Origin: Lineus longissimus
Lineage: Eukaryota > Nemertea > Pilidiophora > Heteronemertea > Lineidae
Direction: 5' to 3'
DNA length: 64,000 bases
Assembly: GCF_910592395.1 (NCBI RefSeq)
Contig: NC_088310.1
Coordinates: 15,571,501 to 15,635,500, forward strand
The translations under genes were made by a program, and so were the position numbers. Under the pieces are notes generated by a model. It worked only from the letters and a program-made list of their open reading frames with translations. It had not been told where the DNA came from and ran no database searches. Below, one piece after another: positions 20,038 through 51,204 of the stretch; the first letter of the stretch is position 1, and each line of letters begins with the position of its first letter.

Positions 20038-21917
20038 TCATAGGGAGGGACGGGAAAAGTTCAATCGAACACCGTGTCGGAGCATGTCCGGCACGGGGGA
20101 GTCTTTTTGACACCACCGGTCCCAAAAGTCTGCGAAGTGTCGCAGTCTGCCACCCAGTCTGACATTGGGGGGTACCAAATCCGAAAGTTCGACGTCGTCC
20201 GTGAGGGGCGACAGTGAAACCGGGTCGGTTCCCGACGGTGAGACCCGATAATAATCGGGTCTATAGGGCAGGCTTGGAGGGGAAGCGGTCGTGAATCGCT
20301 TCCCAGCCTCACTCCAGGCACCCGGCCCCGTAGACGGGAGCGTCGAGACCAGGGCGCGCTGGTGACCCCCGCAAGAAGGCGCTGTGTCCCTGAGAGCCGT
20401 ATCCAACCATGTGGAGGCTCTAATCAGGGCCGGAGACACGGGCAATTCTTGGAAAGCCCGGTCAAGGACTGCATCCGACTCCTGCCTGGAGGCGTCGCAG
20501 AACAAGTCGAACAGCACTTTACCGAGGGCGGGGTTGACCATCGGGAGAGGACATGTGTCTTGCGGCACAAATTGCCGAACAAGAGCGCACAAGTCGCGCA
20601 TACCCGCGACAATGGCGGAGTCCTCACCCCCAGAGGGCGGTCAGCCTGAGAGGCCGAAAAAGACTGTGGGTCGCTAAACTCACAGACCATGGGCTGATGA
20701 CTCAAATCAAAAGCCACCGGCCTCTTGGCCGGGCGAGGCGAGGACCTGTCATGGAGGTTGGAAACCTCCAAGCGGCCCGTCAGGCTCCTAAGCAACTGCC
20801 GTTGCTCCTCCGTGAGAGAGGAAGCAAGAGACAGAGGCTCAGAGCTCAAACCGGACTCCCGTGGGGCAGACACGGGAGGGGGAGGGGGGCATGCCTGATC
20901 GGCAGCCACACCCGTCAACCCCGACATACCCGACAGAGCAGGGTGGGGTCGGACCGGGGAAATAGACGGTCTGACGGCACCCATAACAGGGGGTGGGGGG
21001 GCACCAGGGCCCCTCACCCGTGAATAGTGGTCGATCACCGACCCCCTGCCCACACCGGGCAGGACACCTCCGGGTGCGGTGAACGGCAGCAAAGACGGGA
21101 AAGTGAAAACCGGTCTTACCCTGCCAGGGGGCGTCCGAAGAGACGACCAACTCACAGAGTGAGGGTCGGACGGACGAGCCCGCCCCAAAGCGAAGGGGTG
21201 GCGGATCCCCGGAGTGGCCGTGGACTCAACCATGGCGCTGGCAGAGCCAGCTGCCGCCGGCAAGGGCAGCGGCCGCAACCCCGTCGCAAACCCCGGAGGG
21301 GGACGGGGAGCACACCTGAAATAACAGGCGGCTCACCGGGGGCGATGCTGCTCACCAACCCATGACAGGTGGGGGCGTCGGCGGGGGATCGGGATGTGAA
21401 ACGTCCAGAGTCCCACCCAGGGCCCTGCCCCCTGGAAAGGGGGCAGGGCCAGCCCTGGGGAGTGTCCCTGAATCAGGGTCACCAACACTCAAACCCAAGG
21501 CCTCCCCAGGGGGCACACCCCAAAAGAGGGGTGCCCGGCCTGGGGTGAGGGGTCGGGAGGGGTCGAAACCCCCCCAGAACCCCGTGGACCTCGCCGCTTA
21601 GCGGGGGTCCGGGAGGAGGGGGAGGGAGAGGGAGTCAAAGACCCCCTTCCCTTTGAGACCCGTGCCCCTCTCCTCACCTTCTTCATCTTCTTGCCGGCAG
21701 TGCCAGGAGAAGAGGAAGGCATCCCGGGGGCGGAAGGGTCTGGCCCAATGGGGGCGGAACTACCCGCACTTCGACACGGGGAAGAACCGGGCCGGGGACT
21801 ATGAATCCCCGATACACCCGTAAACGGACCTCGAAAACCAGCCCTGAAGGGCAGGAGGTCCAGAACAAAGGGTGGAACACCCAAAGAAGTAAGAAAGGAC
21901 GGCAATAACGATGTCAT
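20038..21917 (-). pseudogene. gag of DIRS element 2, C-terminal half deleted and fused to pol
   Basis: Proline- and serine-rich gag in three frames: N-terminal piece 21917-21489 (MTSLLPSFLTSLGVPPFVLD), middle piece 21278-20424, and 20601-20038 with LFDLFCDASRQESDAVLDRAF, RPDYYRVSP and DDVELSDLVPP. Directly after this, VRLGGRLRHFADFWDRWCQK is the start of pol (compare VVGGRLQKFADIWDDWCPK at 59.3 kb). About 800 bp of gag present in the 59-61 kb relative are missing, producing an in-frame gag-pol junction. GC content is much higher than the surroundings. Confidence 0.75.
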
Positions 21918-22199
21918 TACGTCGACTTTCTAACAGAAAAACCACAAAAGTATAAAATGAACGGTCACGTGACCAACAGCCCGGGAAGACAGAGAAAAAA
22001 TTTCTTGGGAGACGGCAGAAAAGCACGCTCCAAAAGCAGAAATCGAGGGAGGATAGTAAAAGAACGATCTCACCCGTCTCCTAGAATCAATAAGCGTCCC
22101 GAAGGTGTCCCGGGGTGTCCTTCTCGAGCGTCGAATCGACCAAATTTGGCGAAAACAACGTAGGAAAAACCCGGCACAGTGTGATACAGTGTGCCGAGG

Positions 22200-22357
22200 A
22201 ATAAGTACTGGTGAATGGCGGCTCTCACGAGGCAGAGGCTGTATAGGGGCGCCGCCTAGGTGTAGCTAAGTGAACTAGCTAAGAGATTTCTATTATAAAT
22301 AGATTATTTCTTCCTCGGGTGTGTCCGAATGGAGTACACATGCAAAAGTCTGACCTG
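22200..22357 (-). repeat. Right inverted terminal repeat of DIRS element 2 (split)
   Basis: Inverted match to 16600-16757. Interrupted at 22358 by the SANT-only Harbinger element and continued at 23898-23921 to the terminus (GAGTATGAACGACATAAAAT). Confidence 0.85.
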
Positions 22358-22579
22358 GGGCCGGTTGCACAAAAGTTATGGTGATAAAAGTATGTTAGTT
22401 TATCTTTTTATGTTAAAGTCCCTAACTTAGCGTTAGCTAACATAACGCTAAAATTGAGTTTCACAAATCAATGTTAGGCCCAATGTTAACTAACGCTACT
22501 TTTAAGTAAATCAATGTTAGTTGCTAGGGACATTTCCCATAATGCATTTGGTCCTCATATTGAAAGCAAGACATGCAAG

Positions 22580-22994
22580 ATGGCTGCCTCCATAGAGAAT
22601 CATTCATCTCAAAAGACAAAAAGGGAGAGAAAACCAAATTTTTCACACTCAGAAGCCGAAGTTTTAGCCGATGTTGTCATAAATGAACTTGGGATCTTGC
22701 GATCCAAGTTTTCGTCAGATGTGACAAACAAAATGAAAAAAAACAAATGGGATGAAATTGCCCTAATGGTTAGTTCCTTGGGAGTGGCCACAAGGACCGG
22801 GGATAACTGCAGGGAAAAATGGAACCAGCAGCTTTCAAAGGCGAAAGAGATCCATTCCCTGCAGCAAAAACACCAGAGAGGGACTGGCGGAGGGGGAAAG
22901 ATGCCACAGGCCGACCCTACACTGCAGAGAATAATAGAAACATTCGAAAAAGACGCAGCATTCAGAGGCATCACTGGTGGATTTGAGTCTGCAG
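22580..22994 (+). CDS. SANT/Myb-like (trihelix) DNA-binding protein, first exon
   Basis: ATG at 22580 in a good context (AAGATGG) starts MAASIENHSSQKTKRERKPN. The domain follows: FSHSEAEVLADVVINELGIL (helix 1), KMKKNKWDEIALMVSSLGVA (helix 2), RTGDNCREKWNQQLSKAKEI (helix 3), then a Gly-rich linker. The frame runs without stop to GGFESAG, where GCAG/GTAGGT at 22995 is a good splice donor; without splicing it ends at 23035. The domain probably binds the element ends. In complete Harbinger elements this protein works with the transposase, which is absent here. Confidence 0.75.
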
Positions 22995-23880
22995 GTAGGT
23001 ACACCAGGCTCCGATTTAGCCTAATTAGGCCATAAAACGCTATCTACTTCTACCAGCATATATTTCTGAACATAGGCCTAAGCCTTACATAGGTCTAGAT
23101 TTCATAGCCTGATGTCAATCTTCAAAAACATTGGTGGAATTAAGCTCAACTCGGCCCTACCCTGGCTAAGTTCAAAGTATGTCGTCTGGTGCCTGCATCG
23201 ATATTGGCACTCTGCCAGCCATTTCTGTTGGACTTCCTGTGTGTATAGCGACCATGTGTACATGCTGACATGACAGTGCATGCATGCATTTTTCAAGCGG
23301 CCGAAAGTACAGCTTTTCATGACCGTCACTTAGAAATAGTACCATAGTAGTTGACTTCATAGCTCTATAAATCAAATTCATCAGCAGATAAGGTAGTTCA
23401 ACTGCACAAAAGTACAGAAAATGTGGTTATTCGCTGCTCCAAATACGCGCTTGCAAATTTCCCGACTCCATATTTCTAAACGCACTGAGCATGCCCAGTA
23501 AGTGTATGGAACGCAAAGTTTGCAAATAGTACTATACAGGGTGAAACAGAAATAAGTTCCAATATAAATATTTTGTTAATACTTTTAATTTATTCAATAA
23601 GTCATGCATCATGATGCATGTGAATTACCTCAAAGAATTAACAAAATGATCGCAATTGTACACATTAGGCCTATTGCCACAAACAGGGCCTGATTGTCCA
23701 CCATTTTGTTTCAACTAACTCCAAAATAGGGATTTATCTTGGGGTTAGGAGGTCAGTTAAAGTTAGCGTTAACTTAACGCTACTTTTAAATAATTTTCTT
23801 TCTTGCAACCCAAATTAACTTTTTGGAGTTAAGTTAACGCCAAGATAAACTAACAGTGATTTTTAACTATTTTTTTCTTT
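22995..23880. other. Non-coding remainder of the SANT-only element
   Basis: No transposase motif in any frame. Holds an 18-base palindrome CATGCATCATGATGCATG at 23603-23620. A second SANT exon is not obvious. Confidence 0.5.
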
Positions 23881-23921
23881 TGTGCAACCGGCCCCTGGGT
23901 AGAGTATGAACGACATAAAAT

Positions 23922-23996
23922 AGAATTCTCGGCAGGTGGAAGTCGGACGCCTTCAGAAAATACATCCGAAATGTGTCTTTTTCTTTGCCAGTCTGA
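23922..23996 (+). pseudogene. Tyrosine recombinase C-terminus, copy 1
   Basis: Reads RILGRWKSDAFRKYIRNVSF then ends with TGA at 23994-23996. Gives the catalytic W and nucleophile Tyr of the Ngaro-like recombinase cut at 16554; phase and motif order fit exactly. Confidence 0.85.
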
Positions 23997-24059
23997 ATTT
24001 TATGTAAAATGCAGTCAAGCATTGGAAGTGTCTCCATGTACTAGTATGTTAGTATTTTT

Positions 24060-24400
24060 GCTCCGGTCGACAGGTTGTTACCGTGAGTATGGTGTATGAT
24101 GATAGATTGGGGATGGGTTCTGGTCGACAGGTTGTTACCGTTCTTTTCCCTTTTCTATCACCTTCGGTTATGTACATACTAGTTTGTCTGTAGTACGGAC
24201 ATTTGGTTTGAACAATTTTGTTTGCGTCAACAGGTTGTTACGCATCCTAGGAGATCCGGGTTTTGCTAGATTTGGTCTTAAATTTTCTTTCCCTTTGCTT
24301 GGTGGGGCCGCTTTTCGCCATGATGCAACTGCGTCATGACGCTAAGCTGTTGGGAGTTTTTGACCCCACCTTGCTTGGTTTTACTCGACTCAGTGTTGAT
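24060..24400 (+). repeat. 3' region of the Ngaro-like element with GACAGGTTGTTAC boxes
   Basis: Three direct boxes (GTCGACAGGTTGTTACCGT at about 24067 and 24122, GTCAACAGGTTGTTACGC at about 24227). They may be the 3' split repeats or recombinase sites. The same block is repeated at about 25776-26113. Confidence 0.55.
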
Positions 24401-24737
24401 TCACAGAGTGAGGGTCGGACGGACGAGCCCGCCCCAAAGCGAAGGGGTGGCGGATCCCCGGAGTGGCCGTGGACTCAACCGTGGCGCTGGCTGAGCCAGC
24501 TGCCGCCGGCAAGGGCAGCGGCCGCAACCCCGTCGCAAACCCCGGAGGGGGACGGGGAGCACACCTGAAATAACAGGCGGCTCACCGGGGGCGATGCTGC
24601 TCACCAACCCATGACAGGTGGGGGCGTCGGCGGGGGATCGGGATGTGAAACGTCCAGAGTCCCACCCAGGGCCCTGCCCCCTGGAAAGGGGGCAGGGCCA
24701 GCCCTGGGGAGTGTCCCTGAATCAGGGTCACCAACAC

Positions 24738-25166
24738 TCAAACCCAAGGCCTCCCCAGGGGGCACACCCCAAAAGAGGGGTGCCCGGCCTGGGGTGAGGG
24801 GTCGGGAGGGGTCGAAACCCCCCCAGAGCCCCGTGGACCTCGCCGCTTAGCGGGGGTCCGGGAGGAGGGGGAGGGAGAGGGAGTCAAAGACCCCCTTCCC
24901 TTTGAGACCCGTGCCCCTCTCCTCACCTTCTTCATCTTCTTGCCGGCAGTGCCAGGAGAAGAGGAAGGCATCCCGGGGGCGGAAGGGTCTGGCCCAATGG
25001 GGGCGGAACTACCCGCACTTCGACACGGGGAAGAACCGGGCCGTGGACTATGAATCCCCGATACACCCGTAAACGGACCTCGAAAACCAGCCCTGAAGGG
25101 CAGGAGGTCCAGAACAAAGGGTGGAACACCCAAAGAAGTAAGAAAGGACGGCAATAACGATGTCAT
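24738..25166 (-). pseudogene. Duplicated DIRS gag N-terminal fragment
   Basis: 142-codon frame nearly identical to 21489-21917 (MTSLLPSFLTSLGVPPFVLD...). It is present only because of the tandem duplication and has no downstream gag or pol. Confidence 0.8.
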
Positions 25167-25630
25167 TACGTCGCCTTTCTAACAGAAAAACCACAAAAGT
25201 ATAAAATGAACGGTCACGTGACCAACAGCCCGGGAAGACAGAGAAAAAATTTCTTGGGAGACGGCAGAAAAGCACGCTCCAAAAGCAGAAATCGAGGGAG
25301 GATAGTAAAAGAACGATCTCACCCGTCTCCTAGAATCAATAAGCGTCCCGAAGGTGTCCCGGGGTGTCCTTCTCGAGCGTCGAATCGACCAAATTTGGCG
25401 AAAACAACGTAGGAAAAACCCGGCACAGTGTGATACAGTGTGCCGAGGAATAAGTACTGGTGAATGGCGGCTCTCACGAGGCAGAGGCTGTATAGGGGCG
25501 CCGCCTAGGTGTAGCTAAGTGAACTAGCTAAGAGATTTCTATTATAAATAGATTATTTCTTCCTCGGGTGTGTCCGAATGGAGTACACATGCAAAAGTCT
25601 GACCTGGGTAGAGTATGAACGACATAAAAT

Positions 25631-25705
25631 AGAATTCTCGGCAGGTGGAAGTCGGACGCCTTCAGAAAATACATCCGAAATGTGTCTTTTTCTTTGCCAG
25701 TCTGA
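25631..25705 (+). pseudogene. Tyrosine recombinase C-terminus, copy 2
   Basis: Second copy of the RILGRWKSDAFRKYIR end, carried by the tandem duplication. The preceding DIRS terminus here is uninterrupted. Confidence 0.8.
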
Positions 25706-26170
25706 ATTTTATGTAAAATGCAGTCAAGCATTGGAAGTGTCTCCATGTACTAGTATGTTAGTATTTTTGCTCCGGTCGACAGGTTGTTACCGTGAGTATG
25801 GTGTATGATGATAGATTGGGGATGGGTTCTGGTCGACAGGTTGTTACCGTTCTTTTCCCTTTTCTATCACCTTCGGTTATGTACATACTAGTTTGTCTGT
25901 AGTACGGACATTTGGTTTGAACAATTTTGTTTGCGTCAACAGGTTGTTACGCATCCTAGGAGATCCGGGTTTTGCTAGATTTGGTCTTAAATTTTCTTTC
26001 CCTTTGCTTGGTGGGGCCGCTTTTCGCCATGATGCAACTGCGTCATGACGCTAAGCTGTTGGGAGTTTTTGACCCCACCTTGCTTGGTTTTACTCGACTC
26101 AGTGTCGATTCTTTAAATAATAAACTCTCATTCGGACCAAATCAACTCAACCCTCGTCTCGGTGTTCATT

Positions 26171-27080
26171 TTATATTATGACGTCGTAACCTGGGACAAA
26201 ACAAGTGACCTTGTTCCACGTTTCGAACTTCATAGGTAGCTTATTATATTGGATATATCACTACAAGTACCCATGGACTTGGCCGGCTGGCTGTTTGACA
26301 TCGGTTATAAATAACTCACTACAAAGGACTTCTACTCGGGGTTGTGACAATGTCCTAATTGTGACAATGTCCCGGTTGTGATTATGTCCTAGTCAGCATT
26401 GGGACGGTCATAGAAAAAATATTAAAGTGGGTCAAAATTTATGAGATATGAATATCCCATTAGATGACAACAAATGGAACCCTACGATACCCTTAGATGG
26501 TCCATTTAAAGCACTGACAACATCTGCTAACCACAAAAATATGATGACGTGGAGTAGAAAAAAAACCGTATCGCTACTTCTCAAAACTGTCAAAAAATAA
26601 AACGACGAACCATATCGCTTTTCATATCAATGTTTTCTTTGACTCTATATCTAAAAAGTTTTATAGAAATCAGTGAATTTGAAGCTAACGTTTGCTTTAA
26701 AACGGAGCATTTGTAATGGCTATATTCAGCTGATCAAAGAATAGTTCAAGTTCCAATTTTGTGAAATTAGCTTGGGTCATCGTGTGACCCTAGAGAGCTC
26801 AGTCCCAGTGCTCGCCTTTCAGAACGGGATGTGACTTTGATGTTAAAAACATACACTCCCGAGTTGCCTGACTATTTATTTGAAAGACTCTGGGCAGATA
26901 TAGCACTTTTTGTGTTTTCGAATTTAGCCATCTAGTGGCAAAATCAGGATTTAAACAGGATCAAAATTTGTTCTCCCAGGTGTAACTAGATATAACGCGA
27001 TCGAGGCGAATCGCAATGTATGCCCCCGCTCCATGGGCACCAGTGTCCACAGGCCTGTCACTAAACTGGTTTTGAAGTTC
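26171..27080. other. No gene recognised
   Basis: AT-rich, no coding frame. A short tandem of GTTGTGACAATGTCC-like words lies at about 26345-26395. Probably intergenic or intron. Confidence 0.4.
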
Positions 27081-27300
27081 TATCTATCTATCTATGTATC
27101 ACATTTATATAGCGCCCTTATCAGTCCTATATTGGGCCGTTCAAAGGCGCTTAACAAAAACAGAGTCTCTATAAGAAGTATATAGTCTTTGACAACAATA
27201 AACAATTCTAATGTTCGTAATGTTGTTGAAAAAGGTGGGTCTTCAGGAGTGTCTTAAAAGTTGTGATGGAGTCCGCATTTCGAATATTACTAGGGAGTTA
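27081..27300 (+). repeat. Short interspersed repeat with TATC microsatellite
   Basis: CTATCTATCTATCTATG at about 27081, then TTTATATAGCGCCCTTATCAG and GGCGCTTAACAAAA, a motif pair seen in dispersed repeats of many marine animals. No coding potential. Confidence 0.4.
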
Positions 27301-27309
27301 TGTGGTGTA

Positions 27310-28250
27310 AAGGAAAGATGGCCTCTTGCTGGCCATATTGAACTTCAAAGCGTGACCAAAATCGATAGGGAACCTCCCCCAATCATCCCTATTAAACGAG
27401 TTATTAAATGAGTTATAATCCGGAATGGGAAATTTAAGATGGCCTATTGGTGGCCATATTGAATTTCGAAGTGCGACCAAAATCGATAGGGACCCTTGCC
27501 CTATCCACCCAAATTCATTATAGAAATTACAGATCAATCTGGCCACCGGTTCTTGAGTTATAGTCCGGAATAGGTTGAGGCGGACGCGGTGGCAGCGGAC
27601 ACGGAAACCAGCTGAAAACATAATGAACCACCTCAACTTCATTGAGCTTCATTGAATGCAAAAATCTAAGATGGCGGCTGGCGGCCATATTCGATTTTTG
27701 AACATGCCCAAAATAAATAGGGAACCTCCCCCACTGAAGACCATTACACCACAAAAGTTTGAAGTCTGTCGAACCTTTAGTTCTTCAGTTAACAAGCGGA
27801 ATGCAAAAAGCTAGGATGGCGGCTGGCAGCCATATTGGATTTTGGAATGTGCCCAAAATTGATAGGGAACCTCCCCTACTGAAGACCATTACACCACAAA
27901 AGTTTGAAGTCTGTCGGACCTCTAGTGGTTCAGTTAACGAGCGGACTGCGAAAACTTAAGATGGCGGCTGGCGGCAATATTGGAATTTTTTAACGCACCC
28001 AAAATCGATAGGGAACCTTCCCACTAAAGACCATTACACCACAAAAGTTTGAAGTCTGTCAGACTTCTAGTTCTTCAGTTAACGAGTGGAATGCGAAAAC
28101 CTAAGATGGCGGCTGGGGGCCATACTGGATTTTGGAATGCGCCCGAAATCAATAGGGACCCTTTGGCACACTAGGCCTACACCCCCTAAAAATTTCAAGT
28201 CAGCCAAACAAGGGGTTCTTGAGTTATAGTCCGGAATTCAGTGTGGCGGC
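27310..28250 (+). repeat. Tandem array of about 145-bp units with AAGATGGCGGC
   Basis: Units begin near 27314, 27433, 27667, 27811, 27957 and 28101, each with AAGATGGC..., GCCATATTGGATTTTG, AAAATCGATAGGGAACCT and (in four) CCATTACACCACAAAAGTTTG. The core AAGATGGCGGC matches the consensus site of the zinc-finger factor YY1. Related dispersed units occur at 38.3-38.6 and 45.8-46.1 kb. Confidence 0.7.
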
Positions 28251-28417
28251 GGCGGCAGCCAAGTAGATAATGCCCCAAGTAGATAATGCCCCAACTGTGG
28301 CGGGGGCATAATTACATAGGGGAACATGTACCAAGTTGCAAGTCGATAGCTCCAACAGTAACAAAACGTGCCTTGCAAACGGATGACGACAACAGACGCC
28401 ATTCCAAATAAGCTCAC

Positions 28418-49325
<20,908 letters not shown>

Positions 49326-49934
49326 CTGAAAACCAAGATAAAAGTGTCTTTAAAATTTTACAGTAATCAAGTTTCAATAATGCTCAATTAGTGACTTTGA
49401 ATCAGCACCTAGAATTTAAAACGTGAGTCTGGGTGGTGCGTGAGAAAAATTTCCTAGTAAAATGTTTAGCTTGACAAAATAAATCTCTACAATCATACTG
49501 GCACATTCTGCGTCACACGCCTTACTCATCATTTAGTGAACTAATCTCCCATAGATAATTTATCTAAGAGTCTCAATTGTGAAATAAAATGGTATTCATC
49601 TCAACGTCTATTAGCATTGCATGCAGATGCAGATAATACCTATTGCGAAACCCTCTTCAGGCCGTCAGCTGAAAGCACACAGCGGTGTTATACATGTATA
49701 GACTACGCTACGGTGAGCCAATAAGTTCATGCATGCCCTTACACAGTGGAGGACTCAGCAATCTCATCTTGGACTTCGGAGTAAGGAAAAAATACCATGC
49801 CTGCGTAAATGGTTGGCCAAAGGCATCAAGAAATTTTGCAGTAATGACATTACTATAATCATTCACGGCTTTCTTTAGTAATATTGAAGCTTTAACTCTT
49901 TTGCTTCCATGGCCGTCTATTCATGGTAAGTTTT
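49326..49934. other. Intron or 5' flank, no clear feature
   Basis: Contains a remnant family B end (CTACGGTGAGCCAATAAG, about 49700). A weak exon-like piece at about 49745-49775 is discussed under rejected items. Confidence 0.4.
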
Positions 49935-50576
49935 TTCCATTTCTTGTGGAAATGTCATTTTATTAGTTCATACCTATCCAGGTCAGACTTTTGCATGTGT
50001 ACTCTTATCAGACACACCCGAGGAAAAATCAATCTATTTATAATAGAAAAATAATTAGCTAGTTCACGTAGCTACACCTAGGCAGCGCCCCAATACAGCC
50101 TCTGCCTCGTGAAAGCCGCCATTAATAAGTACTTATTACTAGAGTGCAAGAGTTAGTCCCATTGCTCTGGGGATAGGCAGAGCGGGTAGTCTGACCAGGG
50201 CAGGTATGAACTAATAAAATGACATTTTATGTCGTTCATACTCAACCCAGGTCATGTAGTGAAGTGAACTGTCTCCAAAGCCTCATAGAAGAACCGAATG
50301 GACGAGACCAAGGTGACCCAGAAAAAGATAGCTTGGGGAGGACCCGGGCAAAAGATCAGAAGACCCTTTGAACAAGAGGCCCAAGGGCCTGGCGCTCAGC
50401 TGGATGACCTAATAACACAGGACTGAGGGTGTAAAGTAGTAAATATTGGCTTTATACTACTGTTTGAAGGTCAAGAGAACACGTTATACCACTAAAATTT
50501 CCAATGCAGAGCTGCCAGCTGGATGAAATATGATTGAACTAATCATCCATGGTAATGGTATGTAAATATTACAGGA

Positions 50577-50820
50577 GACAACGGAAGATATCCCTAGTTC
50601 AGTATGTTGTATCGGTAGCTTTACAGACAAGAAATGTCAGAGAGGATGTGGCATCTCCATCGACAACTGGAGTATGTCCAGGCTGGGTTGTACAGCACAA
50701 GGATTACAAAATGCTGTCAGTAATTGAGAAGTATCCTGTTTAACAAAGGTGAAAATAAATAATGACCAGTTTGGGACTAACACCACTGTCTTTTTTTTAA
50801 TAAGGTAGAGATTACAGGAG
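50577..50820 (+). pseudogene. Second copy of the exon-like fragment
   Basis: Same sequence as 36311-36550 but frameshifted after GLQ and with a stop (CCTGTTTAA); clearly non-functional. Confidence 0.45.
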
Positions 50821-51204
50821 TCAACAAAGTTAATTTTATTGAGAGAAATTGACCTGTCCTGCAGGCGATTGAAATTTACCAAGGGTCGTTTTTCATGACA
50901 TTGTGCTCTACTGCGTATCCCTAGTGAGTCGATCGGAACCCATCTATTTTTTATTTAGTACCAGCAATGACGTCATTTCTGGTGATTCCCTACGTTGTCC
51001 AATGAGCGCTTTTTAAAGTGTGCCATTTGGCATACATTAGCATGCAATGTATTTTATCAGCGCTGCCAATTGCCGAACAGAATGCCGTAGCTCCGTCAAT
51101 TTTGAATCAATTTTTATGGGAGTAACATTATTGTGTTACTTGGTTTGTCTCCTTTTTACTCATGCAAGAATCGTAAGACTAAAAACTAAAATGCAAACAG
51201 AATG

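Larger units (their letters stand above)
22358..23894 (+). mobile_element. Harbinger-like element carrying only the SANT gene
   Basis: Perfect 18-bp inverted ends GGGCCGGTTGCACAAAAG / CTTTTGTGCAACCGGCCC, with CTG directly repeated outside (22355-22357 and 23895-23897), a Harbinger-type 3-bp target. The tandemly duplicated copy at 25602-25612 shows the unoccupied site GACCTGGGTAG, proving the insertion and its target duplication. About 1537 bp; subterminal parts carry repeated TTAGCGTTA/TAACGCTA words. Contains one SANT gene and no transposase sequence. Confidence 0.85.
16555..23921 (-). mobile_element. DIRS element (family 2), inserted in the recombinase gene
   Basis: Inverted terminal repeats, an internal complementary region and gag, RT-RNase H, recombinase order on minus define a DIRS-type element. 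It interrupts the Ngaro-like recombinase between GAACAGATT and AGAATTCTCGG; removing it restores a continuous frame there. Internal defects: loss of the C-terminal half of gag (gag fused to pol at about 20140), loss of about 60 codons after the LADALSR motif of RNase H, and several frameshifts. A Harbinger-like element sits in its right inverted repeat. Confidence 0.85.
21152..26113. repeat. 1.7-kb tandem duplication
   Basis: 21152-24400 and 24401-26113 are the same segment in tandem: part of DIRS gag, the right inverted repeat, the recombinase tail and the 3' boxes. Copy 1 is 3249 bp because it contains the 1537-bp Harbinger plus 3-bp target repeat; without it the two are within a few bases in length. 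Only a handful of single-base differences are seen (for example GGGCCGGGG/GGGCCGTGG, CGTCGACTT/CGTCGCCTT), so the duplication is recent and older than the Harbinger insertion. Confidence 0.9.
10779..26170 (+). mobile_element. Ngaro-like tyrosine-recombinase retroelement, interrupted and partly duplicated
   Basis: Order on plus: SGNH hydrolase (10779-11434), 75-bp minisatellite (11441-12958), gag (13081-14084), RT-RNase H (14300-15752), tyrosine recombinase (15683-16554, resuming at 23922-23996 and again at 25631-25705), then a 3' region with repeated GACAGGTTGTTAC boxes. SGNH domains in YR retroelements are known from Ngaro elements. The exact ends are not resolved: I find no clear split direct repeats, so start and end are approximate. 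Whether the SGNH gene and minisatellite belong to the same element as gag-pol is inference from order and strand. Confidence 0.65.

Noticed and set aside
20553-21601. Plus-strand Arg/Pro-rich open frames
   Set aside because: Antisense shadows of the GC-rich DIRS gag, repeated identically in the tandem duplicate.
49745-49775. Another upstream exon of the host gene on minus
   Set aside because: An acceptor and GTAAGG donor can be drawn, but the phase with exon a fails unless a poor donor (GTGTAA) is used, and the acceptor lacks a good pyrimidine tract end.
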